From an uncultured Pelagibacteraceae bacterium (GTDB lineage Bacteria; Pseudomonadota; Alphaproteobacteria; Pelagibacterales; Pelagibacteraceae): a DNA stretch of 64,000 nucleotides. Location of the stretch: assembly GCA_902567235.1 (NCBI GenBank), contig CACFLX010000004.1:27473-91472 (forward strand), given 5' to 3'. Positions 23,172-35,192 of the stretch are shown piece after piece. How positions within the stretch are numbered: the first letter of the stretch is position 1; the number at the start of each line of letters is the position of its first letter. The translations under genes were made by a program, and so were the position numbers. The notes below the pieces were generated by a model, which saw only the letters and a program-made list of their open reading frames with translations, was not told the DNA's origin and did not search any database.

Positions 23172-24257
23172 ATGTCATTTAATACTTTTGGAAAGATATT
23201 TCGTTTTACTACCTGGGGTGAATCCCACGGGCCTGCCATAGGATGTATAGTAGATGGCTGCCCTCCCAATATAAAAATAACTGAAAAAGACATACAAATT
23301 GAACTTAATAAGAGAAAACCTGGTCAATCAAAATTTACAACTCAAAGAAAAGAAGATGATAAAGTAAATATTTTATCAGGCGTGTTTGAGGGAAAAACAA
23401 CTGGCACTCCAATCTCAATGATAATTTATAATAAAGATATGAGATCTAGAGATTATGAAACAATAAAAAATAAATTTAGACCAGGCCATGCTGATTATAC
23501 ATATTTTAAAAAATATGGAATAAGAGATTACCGTGGAGGAGGGAGACAGTCAGCTAGAGAAACTGCCAGTAGAGTAGCTGCTGGAGCAATCGCAAAAAAA
23601 GTTTTGGAAAACAAATTAGGAAAAAAATACAAAGTCATTGGAGCTGTTACCCAACTTGGTATTCTTGGATGTGATACAAAAAATTGGAATGACAAATTAA
23701 TAAATAAAAATCCACTATTTTGTCCTGATAAGTCAATATTAAAACTATGGGAAAAATATCTGCTTGGTATAAGAAAATCTGGATCTTCTTGTGGTGCGAT
23801 TATTGAAGTAAGAGCCAGGGGTATACCAGTAGGTTTAGGTGCGCCAATTTATTCTAAACTCGATATGGATTTAGCCTCAGCAATGATGAGTATAAATGCT
23901 GTAAAGGGAGTTAACATTGGATCTGGTATGAATTCAGCACTTTTAACAGGAGAAGAAAATTCTGATGAAATAATTAAAAAAGGCAAATCTCCAAAATTTA
24001 AATCTAATAACGCGGGAGGAATTCTTGGAGGTATTTCAAGTGGACAAGAAATTATAGTTTCATTTGCTGTAAAACCGACTTCATCAATATTAAGATCAAG
24101 AAAAACTATAGATAAATTTGGTAAAAATACATCAATTTCTGTTAGGGGAAGACATGATCCTTGTGTGGGAATAAGAGCCGTACCAATCGGCGAAGCGATG
24201 ACCCATTGTGTTCTACTAGATCACTATTTAATGAACAAAGCTCAGTGTGGAAAATAA
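23172..24257 (+). CDS. aroC: chorismate synthase
   Basis: [44 protein letters not shown] at 23172 preferred over track start. Confidence 0.97.
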   Translation: MSFNTFGKIFRFTTWGESHGPAIGCIVDGCPPNIKITEKDIQIELNKRKPGQSKFTTQRKEDDKVNILSGVFEGKTTGTPISMIIYNKDMRSRDYETIKNKFRPGHADYTYFKKYGIRDYRGGGRQSARETASRVAAGAIAKKVLENKLGKKYKVIGAVTQLGILGCDTKNWNDKLINKNPLFCPDKSILKLWEKYLLGIRKSGSSCGAIIEVRARGIPVGLGAPIYSKLDMDLASAMMSINAVKGVNIGSGMNSALLTGEENSDEIIKKGKSPKFKSNNAGGILGGISSGQEIIVSFAVKPTSSILRSRKTIDKFGKNTSISVRGRHDPCVGIRAVPIGEAMTHCVLLDHYLMNKAQCGK

Positions 24258-24260
24258 ATT

Positions 24261-26174
24261 TTAATTTTGTTTTTGTAAAATAACTTTTGAATTTATAACA
24301 TCAAAAACTTTTGAAACTATTGACTCAGCATCAAGACCAGCCTCTTTATACATAATTTCTGGTTTATTATGATCAATAAACTTATCTGGTAAAATCATCG
24401 ATCTAAACTTTAAATTATTATCTAATAATTTTTTTTCTGATAAAAATTGACTAACATGTGAACCAAATCCTCCTAATGATCCCTCTTCAATTGTAATTAT
24501 TGCTTCATGGTTAGTTGCGATTTCCCAAATTAAATTTTCATCAAGTGGTTTTGCAAATCTTGCGTCCACTAATGTAATTCCAATACCTTTTTTATTTAAT
24601 ATTTCATTAGCTAATAAACATTCATTCAATCTTGCTCCAAAATTAATTATTGCAACTTTTTTTCCTTCTAGGATTAATCTTCCTTTCCCTATTTCAATTT
24701 TTTCATCAATATCTGGCAAATCAGCCCCTATGCCATTGCCTCTAGGATATCTTAAAGCAGATGGATTATTATTTATATCAACAGAAGTATTGATCATTCT
24801 AACAAGTTCAGCTTCATCACTTGCTGCCATGACAATAAAGTTTGGAAGTGTAGATAAATATGTAATATCAAAAGACCCAGCATGTGTCGGTCCATCTGCT
24901 CCTACAAGTCCAGCTCTATCTATTGCAAATCTAACAGGAAGGTTTTGTATTGCCACGTCATGAACTACTTGGTCATAAGCTCTTTGTAAAAAAGTTGAGT
25001 ATATTGCCGCGTAAGGTTTATAACCTTCTGTTGCTAATCCAGCAGCAAAGGTTACAGCATGTTGTTCTGCAATTCCAACATCGAACATTCTGTTTGGAAA
25101 CTTTTCAGAAAATAAATCCATGCCTGTGCCAGATGGCATTGCTGCCGTTATTCCAATAATTTTGCTATCCTTTTCAGCATGCTTAATCAACGTTTTTGCA
25201 AAAACTTTTGTATAAGATGGTACATTGGATTTGTTTTTTTCTTGAATTCCAGTTTTAACATTAAATTTTGTAACTCCATGATATTTATCATCAGATTTTT
25301 CTGCAAATTCATATCCTTTTCCTTTTTCAGTTTTTATATGAATCATTATTGGCCCTTCATGATTTAATTTTTTTGCATTTTGCAAAACTGATATTAGATT
25401 GTCTAAATCATAACCATCAATTGGACCAACATAATAAAAACCTAATGAATTAAATAAAGTGCCCCCTGTTACTGCTGATCTTAATAAATCTTCTGCCCTT
25501 TTTGCTTTGTCGCTAAATCTCTTTGAAAAAGCTGAAATTATTAGTTTAATTGTTTCTCTTAAGCTAAAGTAAATTTTTCCAGATAGAATTTTTGCAAGGT
25601 ATGTACTCATTGCTCCAACAGGTTTTGCAATTGACATATCGTTATCATTTAATATTACAATCATTTTCGTTTTTGAAGATCCAGCATTATTCATTGCTTC
25701 ATAAGCCATACCTGCACTTATCGCTCCATCTCCAATTACTGCAACAACTTGATTAGATTTTTTTTCTAATTTATTTGCAGTCGCAATACCAAGTGCAGCA
25801 GAAATTGATGTTGAACTATGGGCTGCACCGAATGGATCATATTCGCTTTCTGACCTCTTAGTAAAACCTGAAAGGCCATTACCTTGTCTTAGGGTTGTTA
25901 TTTTATCTTTTCTACCAGTTAATATTTTATGAGGATAAGTTTGGTGTCCAACATCCCAAATAATTTTATCATTAGGAGTATCAAACACATAATGCAATGC
26001 TATTGTTAGTTCTACAACTCCCAAACCTGCTCCAAGATGTCCTCCTGTAACTGATACTGCATCAATCATCTCTTCTCTAACTTCTTTAGCTAAAATTTTT
26101 AGTTCCGATGGCTTCAAATTTTTTATATCAGAAGGAAAATTAACTTTATCTAAGTATTGATATTTTTTAATCAC
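24261..26174 (-). CDS. dxs: 1-deoxy-D-xylulose-5-phosphate synthase
   Basis: [51 protein letters not shown]. Confidence 0.97.
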   Translation of the reverse strand: MIKKYQYLDKVNFPSDIKNLKPSELKILAKEVREEMIDAVSVTGGHLGAGLGVVELTIALHYVFDTPNDKIIWDVGHQTYPHKILTGRKDKITTLRQGNGLSGFTKRSESEYDPFGAAHSSTSISAALGIATANKLEKKSNQVVAVIGDGAISAGMAYEAMNNAGSSKTKMIVILNDNDMSIAKPVGAMSTYLAKILSGKIYFSLRETIKLIISAFSKRFSDKAKRAEDLLRSAVTGGTLFNSLGFYYVGPIDGYDLDNLISVLQNAKKLNHEGPIMIHIKTEKGKGYEFAEKSDDKYHGVTKFNVKTGIQEKNKSNVPSYTKVFAKTLIKHAEKDSKIIGITAAMPSGTGMDLFSEKFPNRMFDVGIAEQHAVTFAAGLATEGYKPYAAIYSTFLQRAYDQVVHDVAIQNLPVRFAIDRAGLVGADGPTHAGSFDITYLSTLPNFIVMAASDEAELVRMINTSVDINNNPSALRYPRGNGIGADLPDIDEKIEIGKGRLILEGKKVAIINFGARLNECLLANEILNKKGIGITLVDARFAKPLDENLIWEIATNHEAIITIEEGSLGGFGSHVSQFLSEKKLLDNNLKFRSMILPDKFIDHNKPEIMYKEAGLDAESIVSKVFDVINSKVILQKQN

Positions 26175-27043
26175 TTTTCTCTTTCAAAAATAAATAAAAT
26201 TGTTTTTTTTAAGCTTTCACTTTTTTTTCCATAAAAACTTAATTTTTTTAAAATATTATTTTTTATTTTGTTAGTGTATTTAATAGTATTTTTATAACCT
26301 AGTAAACTGATTAAAGTAGCTTTTCCCTTTTTTTGATCTTTTTTTGTTTTTTTTCCAGCTTTTTTTGAAATTCCTTTATAATCAATTAAATCATCAGTAA
26401 TTTGAAACAATAATCCAATTTCATAACCTATTTTTTCAAAAAATTTTAAAACTCTTTGATTTTTATTCGAAATTAGTACTGGAGCGACGCAGCAAAATGC
26501 AAATAATTTTCCTGTTTTTTTTATTTGCATATCAATCACTTTTTTTCTTTTTATTTTTTTTCTTTCATAATTTAAATCTAAGTATTGGCCTCCTGCTATC
26601 CCAGTATGACCTGAGCATTCAGAAAGAAGATTAATTAATTCAATTTTTATTCTTTCTTTTAATAATAAATTTTTGTCACTTAGAATTTCAAATGCCATTG
26701 TAAGTAAGGAATTTCCTGCAAGAACAGCTGTGGACTCTCCAAATTTTTTATGAGTAGAGAGTTTTCCTCTTCTAATCGAATCATTATCCATACAAGGTAA
26801 GTCATCATGAATCAAAGAGTAAGCATGTATACATTCTACTGCTGCTCCTATCTTAACTAAAGATCTATAATTTAAATTAAAGATTCTTCCTACATCAATT
26901 AGTATTTTGGATCTTATTTTTTTGCCACCAGGTAGTAGTCCATATTTCATTGATTTAATTAATTCAGTTTTTGATTGTCTATTAATATAGGAGTTCAAAA
27001 ATTTATTTGTATCATTTGCAATACGATTTAAATCTTTAATCAT
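26171..27043 (-). CDS. ispA: farnesyl/geranyl diphosphate synthase
   Basis: [31 protein letters not shown]. Confidence 0.92.
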   Translation of the reverse strand: MIKDLNRIANDTNKFLNSYINRQSKTELIKSMKYGLLPGGKKIRSKILIDVGRIFNLNYRSLVKIGAAVECIHAYSLIHDDLPCMDNDSIRRGKLSTHKKFGESTAVLAGNSLLTMAFEILSDKNLLLKERIKIELINLLSECSGHTGIAGGQYLDLNYERKKIKRKKVIDMQIKKTGKLFAFCCVAPVLISNKNQRVLKFFEKIGYEIGLLFQITDDLIDYKGISKKAGKKTKKDQKKGKATLISLLGYKNTIKYTNKIKNNILKKLSFYGKKSESLKKTILFIFEREK

Positions 27044-27276
27044 GATTTTTTTATTATTTTCTCTATTTTATCTTTTGTTTCTGAAGAAATATTTTTTGAA
27101 TTAGTTTGGAATTTTTTTTCTATAATCTTGTTTAATTTGATCAGTTTTTGATAATCTTCAATTGAATTTTCTAAGTTTTTTTCTTTTTCTAAACTTTCTA
27201 TGATTTGATTGACCTCTTTGGTTAGTTCATCTAATGATTCAAGGTTATTATTATTTGGAAAATTTTTTTCTTTCAT
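27040..27276 (-). CDS. xseB: exodeoxyribonuclease VII small subunit (short, coiled)
   Basis: LESLDELTKEVNQIIESLEK pattern; position upstream of ispA-dxs is the usual xseB-ispA-dxs order. Confidence 0.8.
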   Translation of the reverse strand: MKEKNFPNNNNLESLDELTKEVNQIIESLEKEKNLENSIEDYQKLIKLNKIIEKKFQTNSKNISSETKDKIEKIIKKS

Positions 27277-27296
27277 ATATTAGTTGGTGATAATAC

Positions 27297-28229
27297 ATGA
27301 ATAATAATCTTGCAAATATTAAAAAAAGTATCTTTTTTTTAAACAAAAATGAATGTGTGGCAATACCTACTGAAACAGTATATGGCCTTGCCGCAAATGC
27401 ATATTCAAGTAAATCAGTTAAAAAAATATATATTTTAAAAAAAAGACCTAGAAATAATCCTTCAATTGTTCACTACTCAGGTTTAAATCAGTTAAAAAAA
27501 GATTGTGAATTAAATAAAAACTTTTTAATTTTATATAAAAAATTTTGTCCGGGTCCAATTACGTTTGTTTTGAAACTTAAAAAAAAAAGTCGTATTTCAA
27601 GAATAGTTACAAATAATAAAAAAACAGTGGCAGTAAGATTCCCAAAAAATAAATTAACTCAAAAACTTCTTAAACTTTTAAAATATCCTCTTGCCGCTCC
27701 GAGTGCAAATATCTCAACAAAAATAAGTCCAGTTTCCAAAGATGATGTAAAAGAAGAATTCGGAAATAAAATTAAATTTATACTTGATGGAGGCAGATCT
27801 AAAATTGGATTAGAGTCAACAATAATAAGTTTAGTTGATAAACCTAGAATATTAAGACTTGGTGGAGTGGAGAGAAAAAAAATTAATAAAGTTTTAAATA
27901 AAAATATTAAATATGATAAAACAAATAAAAAAATTACTGTGCCAGGTCAATCAAAATTACATTATTCTCCTGGAATCCCTATAAAATTAAATATTACAAA
28001 ACCAAAAACTAATGAGGCATTTATACTAATTAAAAAAAGAAAAAAATCTTATAAAAATTATTATTATTTGAGTAAAACTAAAAATCTTAAGGAGGCGGCA
28101 AAAAATTTGTATAAAATTTTAAGAGTGATTAAAAATAAAAATTATAAAAGTATAGTTGTTGAAAAAATTCCAAACATTGGTTTTGGTGAAGTAATTAATG
28201 ACAGATTAAAAAGGGCATCGGCTAAATAA
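27297..28229 (+). CDS. L-threonylcarbamoyladenylate synthase (YrdC/Sua5)
   Basis: CVAIPTETVYGLAANAYSS, CPGPITFVLK, PLAAPSANIS; C-terminal Sua5 extension GQSKLHYSPGIP. Confidence 0.93.
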   Translation: MNNNLANIKKSIFFLNKNECVAIPTETVYGLAANAYSSKSVKKIYILKKRPRNNPSIVHYSGLNQLKKDCELNKNFLILYKKFCPGPITFVLKLKKKSRISRIVTNNKKTVAVRFPKNKLTQKLLKLLKYPLAAPSANISTKISPVSKDDVKEEFGNKIKFILDGGRSKIGLESTIISLVDKPRILRLGGVERKKINKVLNKNIKYDKTNKKITVPGQSKLHYSPGIPIKLNITKPKTNEAFILIKKRKKSYKNYYYLSKTKNLKEAAKNLYKILRVIKNKNYKSIVVEKIPNIGFGEVINDRLKRASAK

Positions 28230-28951
28230 TGCAAAGTTCTATAAAAGTCATTAATCTAAAAAAATCTTATGGAACAAAAGAAGCTGTAAAAAATATAAGC
28301 TTTGAGATTAAAGAAAATGAAATTATTGGTTTATTGGGTCCAAATGGATCTGGAAAAACTACAACAATTGGCATGATATTAGGTTTATTGAAACCCACAA
28401 GTGGCGAAGTGTTAATCAATGGAATAAAAATAGAAAAAAATCCAATTGAAATTTTACAAAAAATAAATTTTATTTCTCCGTATATAGAACTACCAAAAAA
28501 ATTAACAGTAAAACAAAATTTAATTGTTTATGGTAAGCTTTACTCAGTAAAAAATTTAAATGAAAAGATAGATTATTTAGTTAGCAAATTAAGATTAGAA
28601 AATTTACTTAATAGAGTTACTGGGGAATTGTCATCTGGACAAAAAAATAGAATAAGTTTAGCAAAAGCAATAATTAATGATCCAAATGTCTTGTTGCTTG
28701 ATGAACCTACGGCATCGTTAGATCCAGAGATAGGAGATTTTGTTAGAACATTTTTAGAAAATTATAAAAAAGAAAAAAAAGTATCAATTTTATTGGCTTC
28801 TCATAACATGGATGAGGTTACAAGATTGTGTTCATCAATAATGATGATGAAAAATGGTTTAATAATAGATCAAGGTAAACCAAACGATTTAATTAAAAAA
28901 CATGGTAGAAAAAATTTGGAGGAAGTTTTTTTAAAACTTGCAAGGAATTAA
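28229..28951 (+). CDS. ABC transporter ATP-binding protein
   Basis: Walker A GPNGSGKTTTI, signature LSSGQKNR, Walker B VLLLDEPTASLD. Confidence 0.93.
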   Translation: MQSSIKVINLKKSYGTKEAVKNISFEIKENEIIGLLGPNGSGKTTTIGMILGLLKPTSGEVLINGIKIEKNPIEILQKINFISPYIELPKKLTVKQNLIVYGKLYSVKNLNEKIDYLVSKLRLENLLNRVTGELSSGQKNRISLAKAIINDPNVLLLDEPTASLDPEIGDFVRTFLENYKKEKKVSILLASHNMDEVTRLCSSIMMMKNGLIIDQGKPNDLIKKHGRKNLEEVFLKLARN

Positions 28952-28952
28952 A

Positions 28953-29744
28953 ATGAATTTAGGTAGAATGTATGGCCTTTTTTTAAGGCACTTTTTTTTA
29001 ATAACAAGATCTTTTCCTAGAATCTTAGATTTGATTTATTGGCCAACTATACAAATAACTTTATGGGGTTTTATCTCAAACTTCTTTTCTACTTACAGCT
29101 CTTACTACTCTAATGCGGTGGGAGTTATACTAACATGTGCAATACTTTATGATTTTTTATTCAGAACAAGTATTGGTTTTAATATGTTATTTTTAGAGGA
29201 AATATGGAGTAGAAATTTTACAAACTTATTTATTGCTCCAATTAAGAAGAGTGAAATTTTAATTTCATTAATTTTGACTGCTTTGATTAGAGCCCTTATC
29301 GGTTTAATTCCAGCAATTTTACTAACCTCTCCATTATTTGGAATTTCTGTATTAGATCTAGGTTTAAGTCTATTCTTATTATTCTTAAGTCTTTATATAT
29401 TTGGAATAACCTTAGGTATACTTGTATCTTCTGGATTATTAAGATTTGGACCATCATTTGAAAACATTGCTTGGTCAACAATGTTCTTGTTAGCACCGTT
29501 TGGTTGTATTTATTATCCTGTAGAAATATTACCTGAAATATTTCAAAAAATTGCCTACATGCTTCCACTTGTTTATATATTCGAAGAAGCAAGAAGTATT
29601 TTGATTGATGGAACAGTAAACGTAGAAAGTATTTTTAAGGCCTTTTATTTAAATGGGTTTTATTTGTTTATTTCAGTTTGTTTGTTTTACTATTCTTTCA
29701 GCAAAGCTCGTAAAAAAGGTACTTTAATTAATATTGGTGAATAA
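28953..29744 (+). CDS. ABC-2 type transporter permease
   Basis: Six-TM-like hydrophobic protein immediately downstream of the ATPase. Confidence 0.85.
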   Translation: MNLGRMYGLFLRHFFLITRSFPRILDLIYWPTIQITLWGFISNFFSTYSSYYSNAVGVILTCAILYDFLFRTSIGFNMLFLEEIWSRNFTNLFIAPIKKSEILISLILTALIRALIGLIPAILLTSPLFGISVLDLGLSLFLLFLSLYIFGITLGILVSSGLLRFGPSFENIAWSTMFLLAPFGCIYYPVEILPEIFQKIAYMLPLVYIFEEARSILIDGTVNVESIFKAFYLNGFYLFISVCLFYYSFSKARKKGTLINIGE

Positions 29745-29745
29745 A

Positions 29746-29822
29746 TGGTGCGCCTGCTAGGAGTCGAACCCAGAACCTCCTGATCCGAAGTCAGGCGCTC
29801 TATCCAGTTGAGCTACAAGCGC
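29746..29822 (-). tRNA. tRNA-Arg (anticodon TCG), CCA encoded
   Basis: Reverse complement GCGCTTGTAGCTCAACTGGATAGAGCGCCTGACTTCGGATCAGGAGGTTCTGGGTTCGACTCCTAGCAGGCGCACCA; loop CTTCGGA. Confidence 0.96.
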
Positions 29823-29845
29823 ATATAGTATTAATATTATAATTT

Positions 29846-30826
29846 ATGAAAAATATCATTAATTTAATTGTTAAAGATGAGGAAAACGGTCAAAGAGTTG
29901 ATCGATTTATATCAAATAAAGAAAAAGATCTAAGTAGAACTAGAATAAAAAATTTAATCTTAAATAAAAAATTAAAAATCAATAAAAAAACTATTACAGG
30001 CCCATCCAGAAAAATTTATACTGATGACTATATTGATCTTGAAATACCCAGGCCGAAAAAAGCTTCGTTAAAACCATTTAATTTTAAACTAGACATTATA
30101 TACGAAGATAAAGATTTATTAGTTATAAATAAACCTGCGAGGATATCTATGCACCCTGGCGCTGGTGACTACGATAAAACTTTAGTTAATGCTCTTATGT
30201 ATTATGATAGTAAAAATTTATCTAATATTGGTGATGAAATAAGACCAGGAATTGTTCATAGAATAGATAAAGACACATCAGGTTTAGTTGTTATAGCAAA
30301 AAATAATGTTAGTCATGAAAAATTGTCAAAACAGTTTAGCGAACATTCAATAAAAAGAGTCTATCAAACCTTAATCTGGGGGAAATTAAGACCTCAATCT
30401 GGTAAAATTAAAACTCTCTTAACAAGAAGTTCAAAAAATAGACAACTTATGGAGGTTGGAATAACTAAAGGAAAAAAAGCAATTACAAATTACAAAACAT
30501 TAGAAATTTTTGAAAATGAAAAAATTCCTACTTTTAGTTTTATTGAGTGCAAACTTGAAACTGGAAGAACACATCAAATAAGAGTCCACATGAGTTATAA
30601 AGGAAATAATATTTTGGGGGATAAAAAGTATAAAAAAAAATTTAAAAAAATAAAAAATATTGATGTAGATTTAGAAAAAATGATTTTAAAATTGGATAGA
30701 CAATTCTTGCACGCTAAAGTTCTTGGATTTTTACACCCAAAATCTGGAAAGGAACTAGAGTTTACCTCAATTTTGCCACAAGAACTTGAAAAAATTTTAA
30801 AAAGCTTAAGAAAACTGAGCAAATAA
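29846..30826 (+). CDS. rluD: RluA/RluD-family 23S rRNA pseudouridine synthase
   Basis: S4-like N-terminus, NKPARISMHPG, RPGIVHRIDKDTSGLVVIAK, ETGRTHQIRVH. Confidence 0.93.
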   Translation: MKNIINLIVKDEENGQRVDRFISNKEKDLSRTRIKNLILNKKLKINKKTITGPSRKIYTDDYIDLEIPRPKKASLKPFNFKLDIIYEDKDLLVINKPARISMHPGAGDYDKTLVNALMYYDSKNLSNIGDEIRPGIVHRIDKDTSGLVVIAKNNVSHEKLSKQFSEHSIKRVYQTLIWGKLRPQSGKIKTLLTRSSKNRQLMEVGITKGKKAITNYKTLEIFENEKIPTFSFIECKLETGRTHQIRVHMSYKGNNILGDKKYKKKFKKIKNIDVDLEKMILKLDRQFLHAKVLGFLHPKSGKELEFTSILPQELEKILKSLRKLSK

Positions 30827-30869
30827 AAAGATTGTAAAATTAATTTTCTTAACTAAATAAATAACAAAA

Positions 30870-31763
30870 ATGAGTACTACAAAAAACTATAATCTGCCAA
30901 TACTTTCAAATGAGGGTGGTCTTACAGCTTATTTGGCGCAAATAAAAAAATTCCCTATGCTAGATGCTGAAGAAGAATATATGTTGGCAAAAAATTGGAA
31001 AAAAACTGGAAATTTAAAATCTGCTGAAAAATTAGTTACTAGCCACTTAAGATTGGTGGCTAAGATTGCAATGGGATACAAAGGATACGGTTTACCAATT
31101 AATGAAATGATATCAGAAGGTAATGTTGGCCTAATGCAGGCAGTAAAAAAATTTGAACCCGAAAAAGGTTTTAGACTAGCAACTTATGCAATGTGGTGGA
31201 TTAAAGCTTCTATACAAGAATATATTTTAAGATCTTGGAGTTTGGTTAAAATTGGAACAACTACAGCTCAAAAAAAACTATTCTTTAATTTAAAAAAATT
31301 AAAAAATCAAATTGCTCCAAAAAGTGAGGGTGACTTAAGAAACGAACATGTAACAGAAATTGCAAATAAATTAGACGTTAAGGAAGATGAAGTAGTTTCT
31401 ATGAATAGAAGATTGGCTGGCAAAGAACATTCTTTAAATGCCCCTGTTGGTGAAGATGGTGATCAATGGCAAGATTGGGTTGTTGATAAAGAAATGGACC
31501 AGGAACTAAAATTTGCTCAAAAAGAAGAATTGGATCAAAGAAAAGATCTTTTGAAAGATTCAATAAAAATTTTAAACGATAGAGAAAGAGAAATTTTATA
31601 TTCAAGAAGATTAACTGACGAACCTTCAACATTAGAAGATTTAAGTAAAAAATTTAAAATAAGTAGAGAAAGAATTAGACAGATAGAAAATAAAGCATTT
31701 GAAAAACTTCAAAAACATATGCTCAACTCTGCTAAATCAAAAAATCTTTTACCAGCAAATTAG
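30870..31763 (+). CDS. rpoH: RNA polymerase sigma-32 factor
   Basis: [74 protein letters not shown]. Confidence 0.97.
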   Translation: MSTTKNYNLPILSNEGGLTAYLAQIKKFPMLDAEEEYMLAKNWKKTGNLKSAEKLVTSHLRLVAKIAMGYKGYGLPINEMISEGNVGLMQAVKKFEPEKGFRLATYAMWWIKASIQEYILRSWSLVKIGTTTAQKKLFFNLKKLKNQIAPKSEGDLRNEHVTEIANKLDVKEDEVVSMNRRLAGKEHSLNAPVGEDGDQWQDWVVDKEMDQELKFAQKEELDQRKDLLKDSIKILNDREREILYSRRLTDEPSTLEDLSKKFKISRERIRQIENKAFEKLQKHMLNSAKSKNLLPAN

Positions 31764-33052
31764 CTTTTAAAAGGATCAACTATTAATATAGTATCATTTC
31801 TTTCTGGGCTTGTTGAAATACTAGCAACTTTTGTTTGTATAAATTTTTCTAATTCTTTAATATAATTTTTTGCATTTTCAGGAAGATCTTGAAATTTTTT
31901 TATACCTTTTGTTGAACAATTCCAACCTTTAAAAGTTTTGTAAATTGGTTTTGCTTTTAATTGATCATTTACAGCTGCTGGTAAATAATCCATTTTTTTT
32001 CCATCAACTTCATATGCAATACACATCTTAATTTCACTTAATTGATCTAAAACATCTAACTTAGTTAATGCTATTCCATCTATCCCAGAAATTTTAATTG
32101 TTTGTCTAACCAAAACACCATCAAACCAACCACACCTTCTTTTTCTACTTGTAACTGTTCCAAATTCTTTTCCTACAGTTCCAAGCTTTTCTCCTATTTC
32201 ATCTTTCAGTTCTGTTGGGAAAGGACCTTCTCCAACTCTAGTCGTATAAGCTTTTGTAATTCCCAAAACATAGTTTATCGAATTAGTACCACAGCCGGAG
32301 CCTGTTGCAGCAGCTGAAGCAACAGTATTTGATGATGTAACGAATGGATAAGTGCCATGATCAACATCAAGTAAAATACCTTGTGCACCTTCAAATAATA
32401 TTTTTTTTCCTTGTGATTTAAACTCATCTATTTTTTTCCATACTGGTTGTGAATACTTCAAAATTTCTGGTGCTATACTTAATAAATTTTCCTTTAATTT
32501 ATCTTTTTTGTAAATTTCTTTTCCTAATCCTTTTCTTATTGCATTATGATGCATTAAAACAGTTTCTAATCTATGATCTAAATTTTTCTCAGAAATTAAG
32601 TCCATCACTCTTATCGATCTTCTGCCTACTTTATCTTCATATGCTGGACCAATTCCTCTTCTTGTTGTTCCTATTTTGGCTTTTCCAGCTGCATCTTCTC
32701 TTATTTCATCCATTTCTCTATGAAATGGTAAAATTAAATTTGCAGCCTCTGAAACAATTAAATTTTTTTGATTTACTTCAACGCCTTTTAATTTAATTTC
32801 ATTAATTTCATCTAATAAAGCCCAAGGATCAACAACAACACCATTTCCAATAATTGATACTTTATCTTTTCTTACAATTCCTGAGGGTAATAATCTCAGT
32901 TTATATGTTACCCCATCAATTACTAAAGTGTGTCCCGCATTGTGCCCTCCTTGAAACCTTACAACAACATCGGCCTCACTAGAAAGCCAATCAACAATCT
33001 TTCCTTTGCCCTCATCTCCCCATTGAGATCCAACAATTGCTACATTTTTCAT
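31760..33052 (-). CDS. purA: adenylosuccinate synthetase
   Basis: [43 protein letters not shown]. Confidence 0.98.
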   Translation of the reverse strand: MKNVAIVGSQWGDEGKGKIVDWLSSEADVVVRFQGGHNAGHTLVIDGVTYKLRLLPSGIVRKDKVSIIGNGVVVDPWALLDEINEIKLKGVEVNQKNLIVSEAANLILPFHREMDEIREDAAGKAKIGTTRRGIGPAYEDKVGRRSIRVMDLISEKNLDHRLETVLMHHNAIRKGLGKEIYKKDKLKENLLSIAPEILKYSQPVWKKIDEFKSQGKKILFEGAQGILLDVDHGTYPFVTSSNTVASAAATGSGCGTNSINYVLGITKAYTTRVGEGPFPTELKDEIGEKLGTVGKEFGTVTSRKRRCGWFDGVLVRQTIKISGIDGIALTKLDVLDQLSEIKMCIAYEVDGKKMDYLPAAVNDQLKAKPIYKTFKGWNCSTKGIKKFQDLPENAKNYIKELEKFIQTKVASISTSPERNDTILIVDPFKS

Positions 33053-33861
33053 TTAAATTTTTTATTTATATTTATTGTACTTAAATGATTTATTGGTCCA
33101 TTACCCCTACCATACTTTGGTCCTGTACCAATCGAATGATTAACATACTTAATTGCCATCTCACAAGATTTCTTTAATGTTTTTCCACATGAATAATATG
33201 TGGCAATAGCGCTAGACAATGTACAGCCTGTACCATGAGTATTTTTAGTATGAATTTTTTTGTTTTTAAAAGTTAATATTTCATTTTTATTTATAAAAAT
33301 ATCTTGCATTATTTTTGATTTAAGGTGTCCACCTTTTATCAATACACTTTTTGCTCCCATACCCATTAAAATTCTTGCAGCAATAATCATATCGTTTACC
33401 GAAGAAATTCTTTTTTTTGTCAATATTTCTGCTTCTGGAATATTGGGAGTTATCAAGCTAACCTTTTTTATTAGTTTTGATTTTAAAATTTTAATTGAAT
33501 TATTATCAATTAATTTAGCTCCTCCTTTGGCAACCATAACTGGATCGAGGATAATTTTTTTTACATTTATTTTATTTAAGGATTTTAATACTGCATTAAT
33601 AACTTTAACTGAATGCAACATTCCAATTTTAATTGCATCAGGTTTAATATCTTTTGATGTAAATTCTATTTGTTTTGATATCTCTAACGGTGTTATAGAT
33701 TTAATCGATTTTATACCAGTAGTATTTTGAGAGGTTACAGCAGTTATTGCGGTCATGGCGTATGAACCAAGTGCTGTAACAGTTTTAATATCAGCCTGTA
33801 TGCCAGCACCCCCTGAAGAATCGGATCCTGCAATTATTAAAATTTTTGATTTAGGTTTCAA
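33049..33861 (-). CDS. thiD: hydroxymethylpyrimidine (phosphate) kinase
   Basis: [35 protein letters not shown]. Confidence 0.96.
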   Translation of the reverse strand: MKPKSKILIIAGSDSSGGAGIQADIKTVTALGSYAMTAITAVTSQNTTGIKSIKSITPLEISKQIEFTSKDIKPDAIKIGMLHSVKVINAVLKSLNKINVKKIILDPVMVAKGGAKLIDNNSIKILKSKLIKKVSLITPNIPEAEILTKKRISSVNDMIIAARILMGMGAKSVLIKGGHLKSKIMQDIFINKNEILTFKNKKIHTKNTHGTGCTLSSAIATYYSCGKTLKKSCEMAIKYVNHSIGTGPKYGRGNGPINHLSTININKKFK

Positions 33862-35192
33862 TGCTTTATTGACCTTCTAATTATTTTTATACACTTTATA
33901 ATCGTATTTTTATTATGTGACTCTCCCATAATTCTAATTTTTGATTCTGTTCCTGATTTTCTTACCAAAAGTCTTCCATTTCGTCCCATTAGTTTGTTAG
34001 CTTTTTTAATTGCTTTTCTGCACGTTAATTTATTTATTATATTCTTATCTCTTACAAAAATATTTTCTAAAATTTGTGGCATTGGTTTAAATACATTTAA
34101 TAAATCACTAGCCTTTACTCCTTTTCTCATTGAAAATAAAACTTCTAAAGCTACTAACATTCCATCACCTGTAGTTGCAAATTTTCCTAATATGATATGG
34201 CCCGATTGTTCTCCTCCTAAATTAAACTTATTTTTTTGCATTTTTTCTTTAACATATCTATCTCCTACTTTAGATCTTAAAAATTTTATTTTCTGTTCTT
34301 TAAAATAATTTTGAAGTCCATAATTAGACATTAAAGTTCCAACCACTCCTCCTCTTAGAATTTTTTTTTTTTTCCATCTTTTTGCAAGCATTGCTATAAT
34401 CTGGTCGCCATCAACTATAGTTCCTTTTTCATCACACAAAATGACTCTATCGGCATCACCATCTAATGATATTCCCAGATCAACTCTATACTTTTTAACT
34501 AAAGATTTAATTCTTTGTGGAAAAGTGGATCCACAATTTTTATTAATATTTAATCCATTTGGAGAAGTACCAGCATTATAAACTTTTGCCCCTAAAGATT
34601 TTAAAAGTTTTGGGCCCAATTTATACCCAGCGCCATTTGCACAATCTATAGCAATTTTAATTCCTTTTAATCTAAAGCTATCAGGAAAATTGGATTTTAG
34701 AATTTCAATATATCTATCATCAGCATTCTCTAGCCTTTTAACTCTGCCAAGTATATTTGGTTTTGATAAGTTTTTTGTAATTTTTGAATCTATTAATTTT
34801 TCAATTTTTTTTTCAATTTTATCAGATAATTTTAACCCATCGGGTCCAAATAATTTTAATCCATTATCAAAATAAGGGTTATGAGAGGCCGTTATCATGA
34901 TACCCATATTTGCCTTCATTCTTTTTGTCAATATAGCAAGGCCATTGGTTGGCAAAGGTCCTAATGTATAAACATGCATTCCTGCTGATGCTAAACCTGA
35001 TACGAGAGCAGGTTCAAGAGTATAACCTGATAACCTTGTATCTTTTGCAATAATTGCTGTTTGCTTATTTTTTTTTAAATTTTTAAAGTATGTTCCCGCA
35101 GCTAAACCAAACTTAAAAAACATTTCTCCATTAATATTCCCCTGATTTACTTTTCCTCTAATTCCATCAGTACCAAAATATTTTTTTGACAT
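33858..35192 (-). CDS. glmM: phosphoglucosamine mutase
   Basis: KYFGTDGIRGKVN, MITASHNPYFDNGLKLFGPDG, SLDGDADRVILCDE. Confidence 0.97.
   Translation of the reverse strand: MSKKYFGTDGIRGKVNQGNINGEMFFKFGLAAGTYFKNLKKNKQTAIIAKDTRLSGYTLEPALVSGLASAGMHVYTLGPLPTNGLAILTKRMKANMGIMITASHNPYFDNGLKLFGPDGLKLSDKIEKKIEKLIDSKITKNLSKPNILGRVKRLENADDRYIEILKSNFPDSFRLKGIKIAIDCANGAGYKLGPKLLKSLGAKVYNAGTSPNGLNINKNCGSTFPQRIKSLVKKYRVDLGISLDGDADRVILCDEKGTIVDGDQIIAMLAKRWKKKKILRGGVVGTLMSNYGLQNYFKEQKIKFLRSKVGDRYVKEKMQKNKFNLGGEQSGHIILGKFATTGDGMLVALEVLFSMRKGVKASDLLNVFKPMPQILENIFVRDKNIINKLTCRKAIKKANKLMGRNGRLLVRKSGTESKIRIMGESHNKNTIIKCIKIIRRSIKH

Noticed and set aside
29296-29592. Minus-strand 98-aa ORF opposite the ABC permease
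   Set aside because: Shadow ORF within a clear ABC-2 permease gene; no recognisable motif
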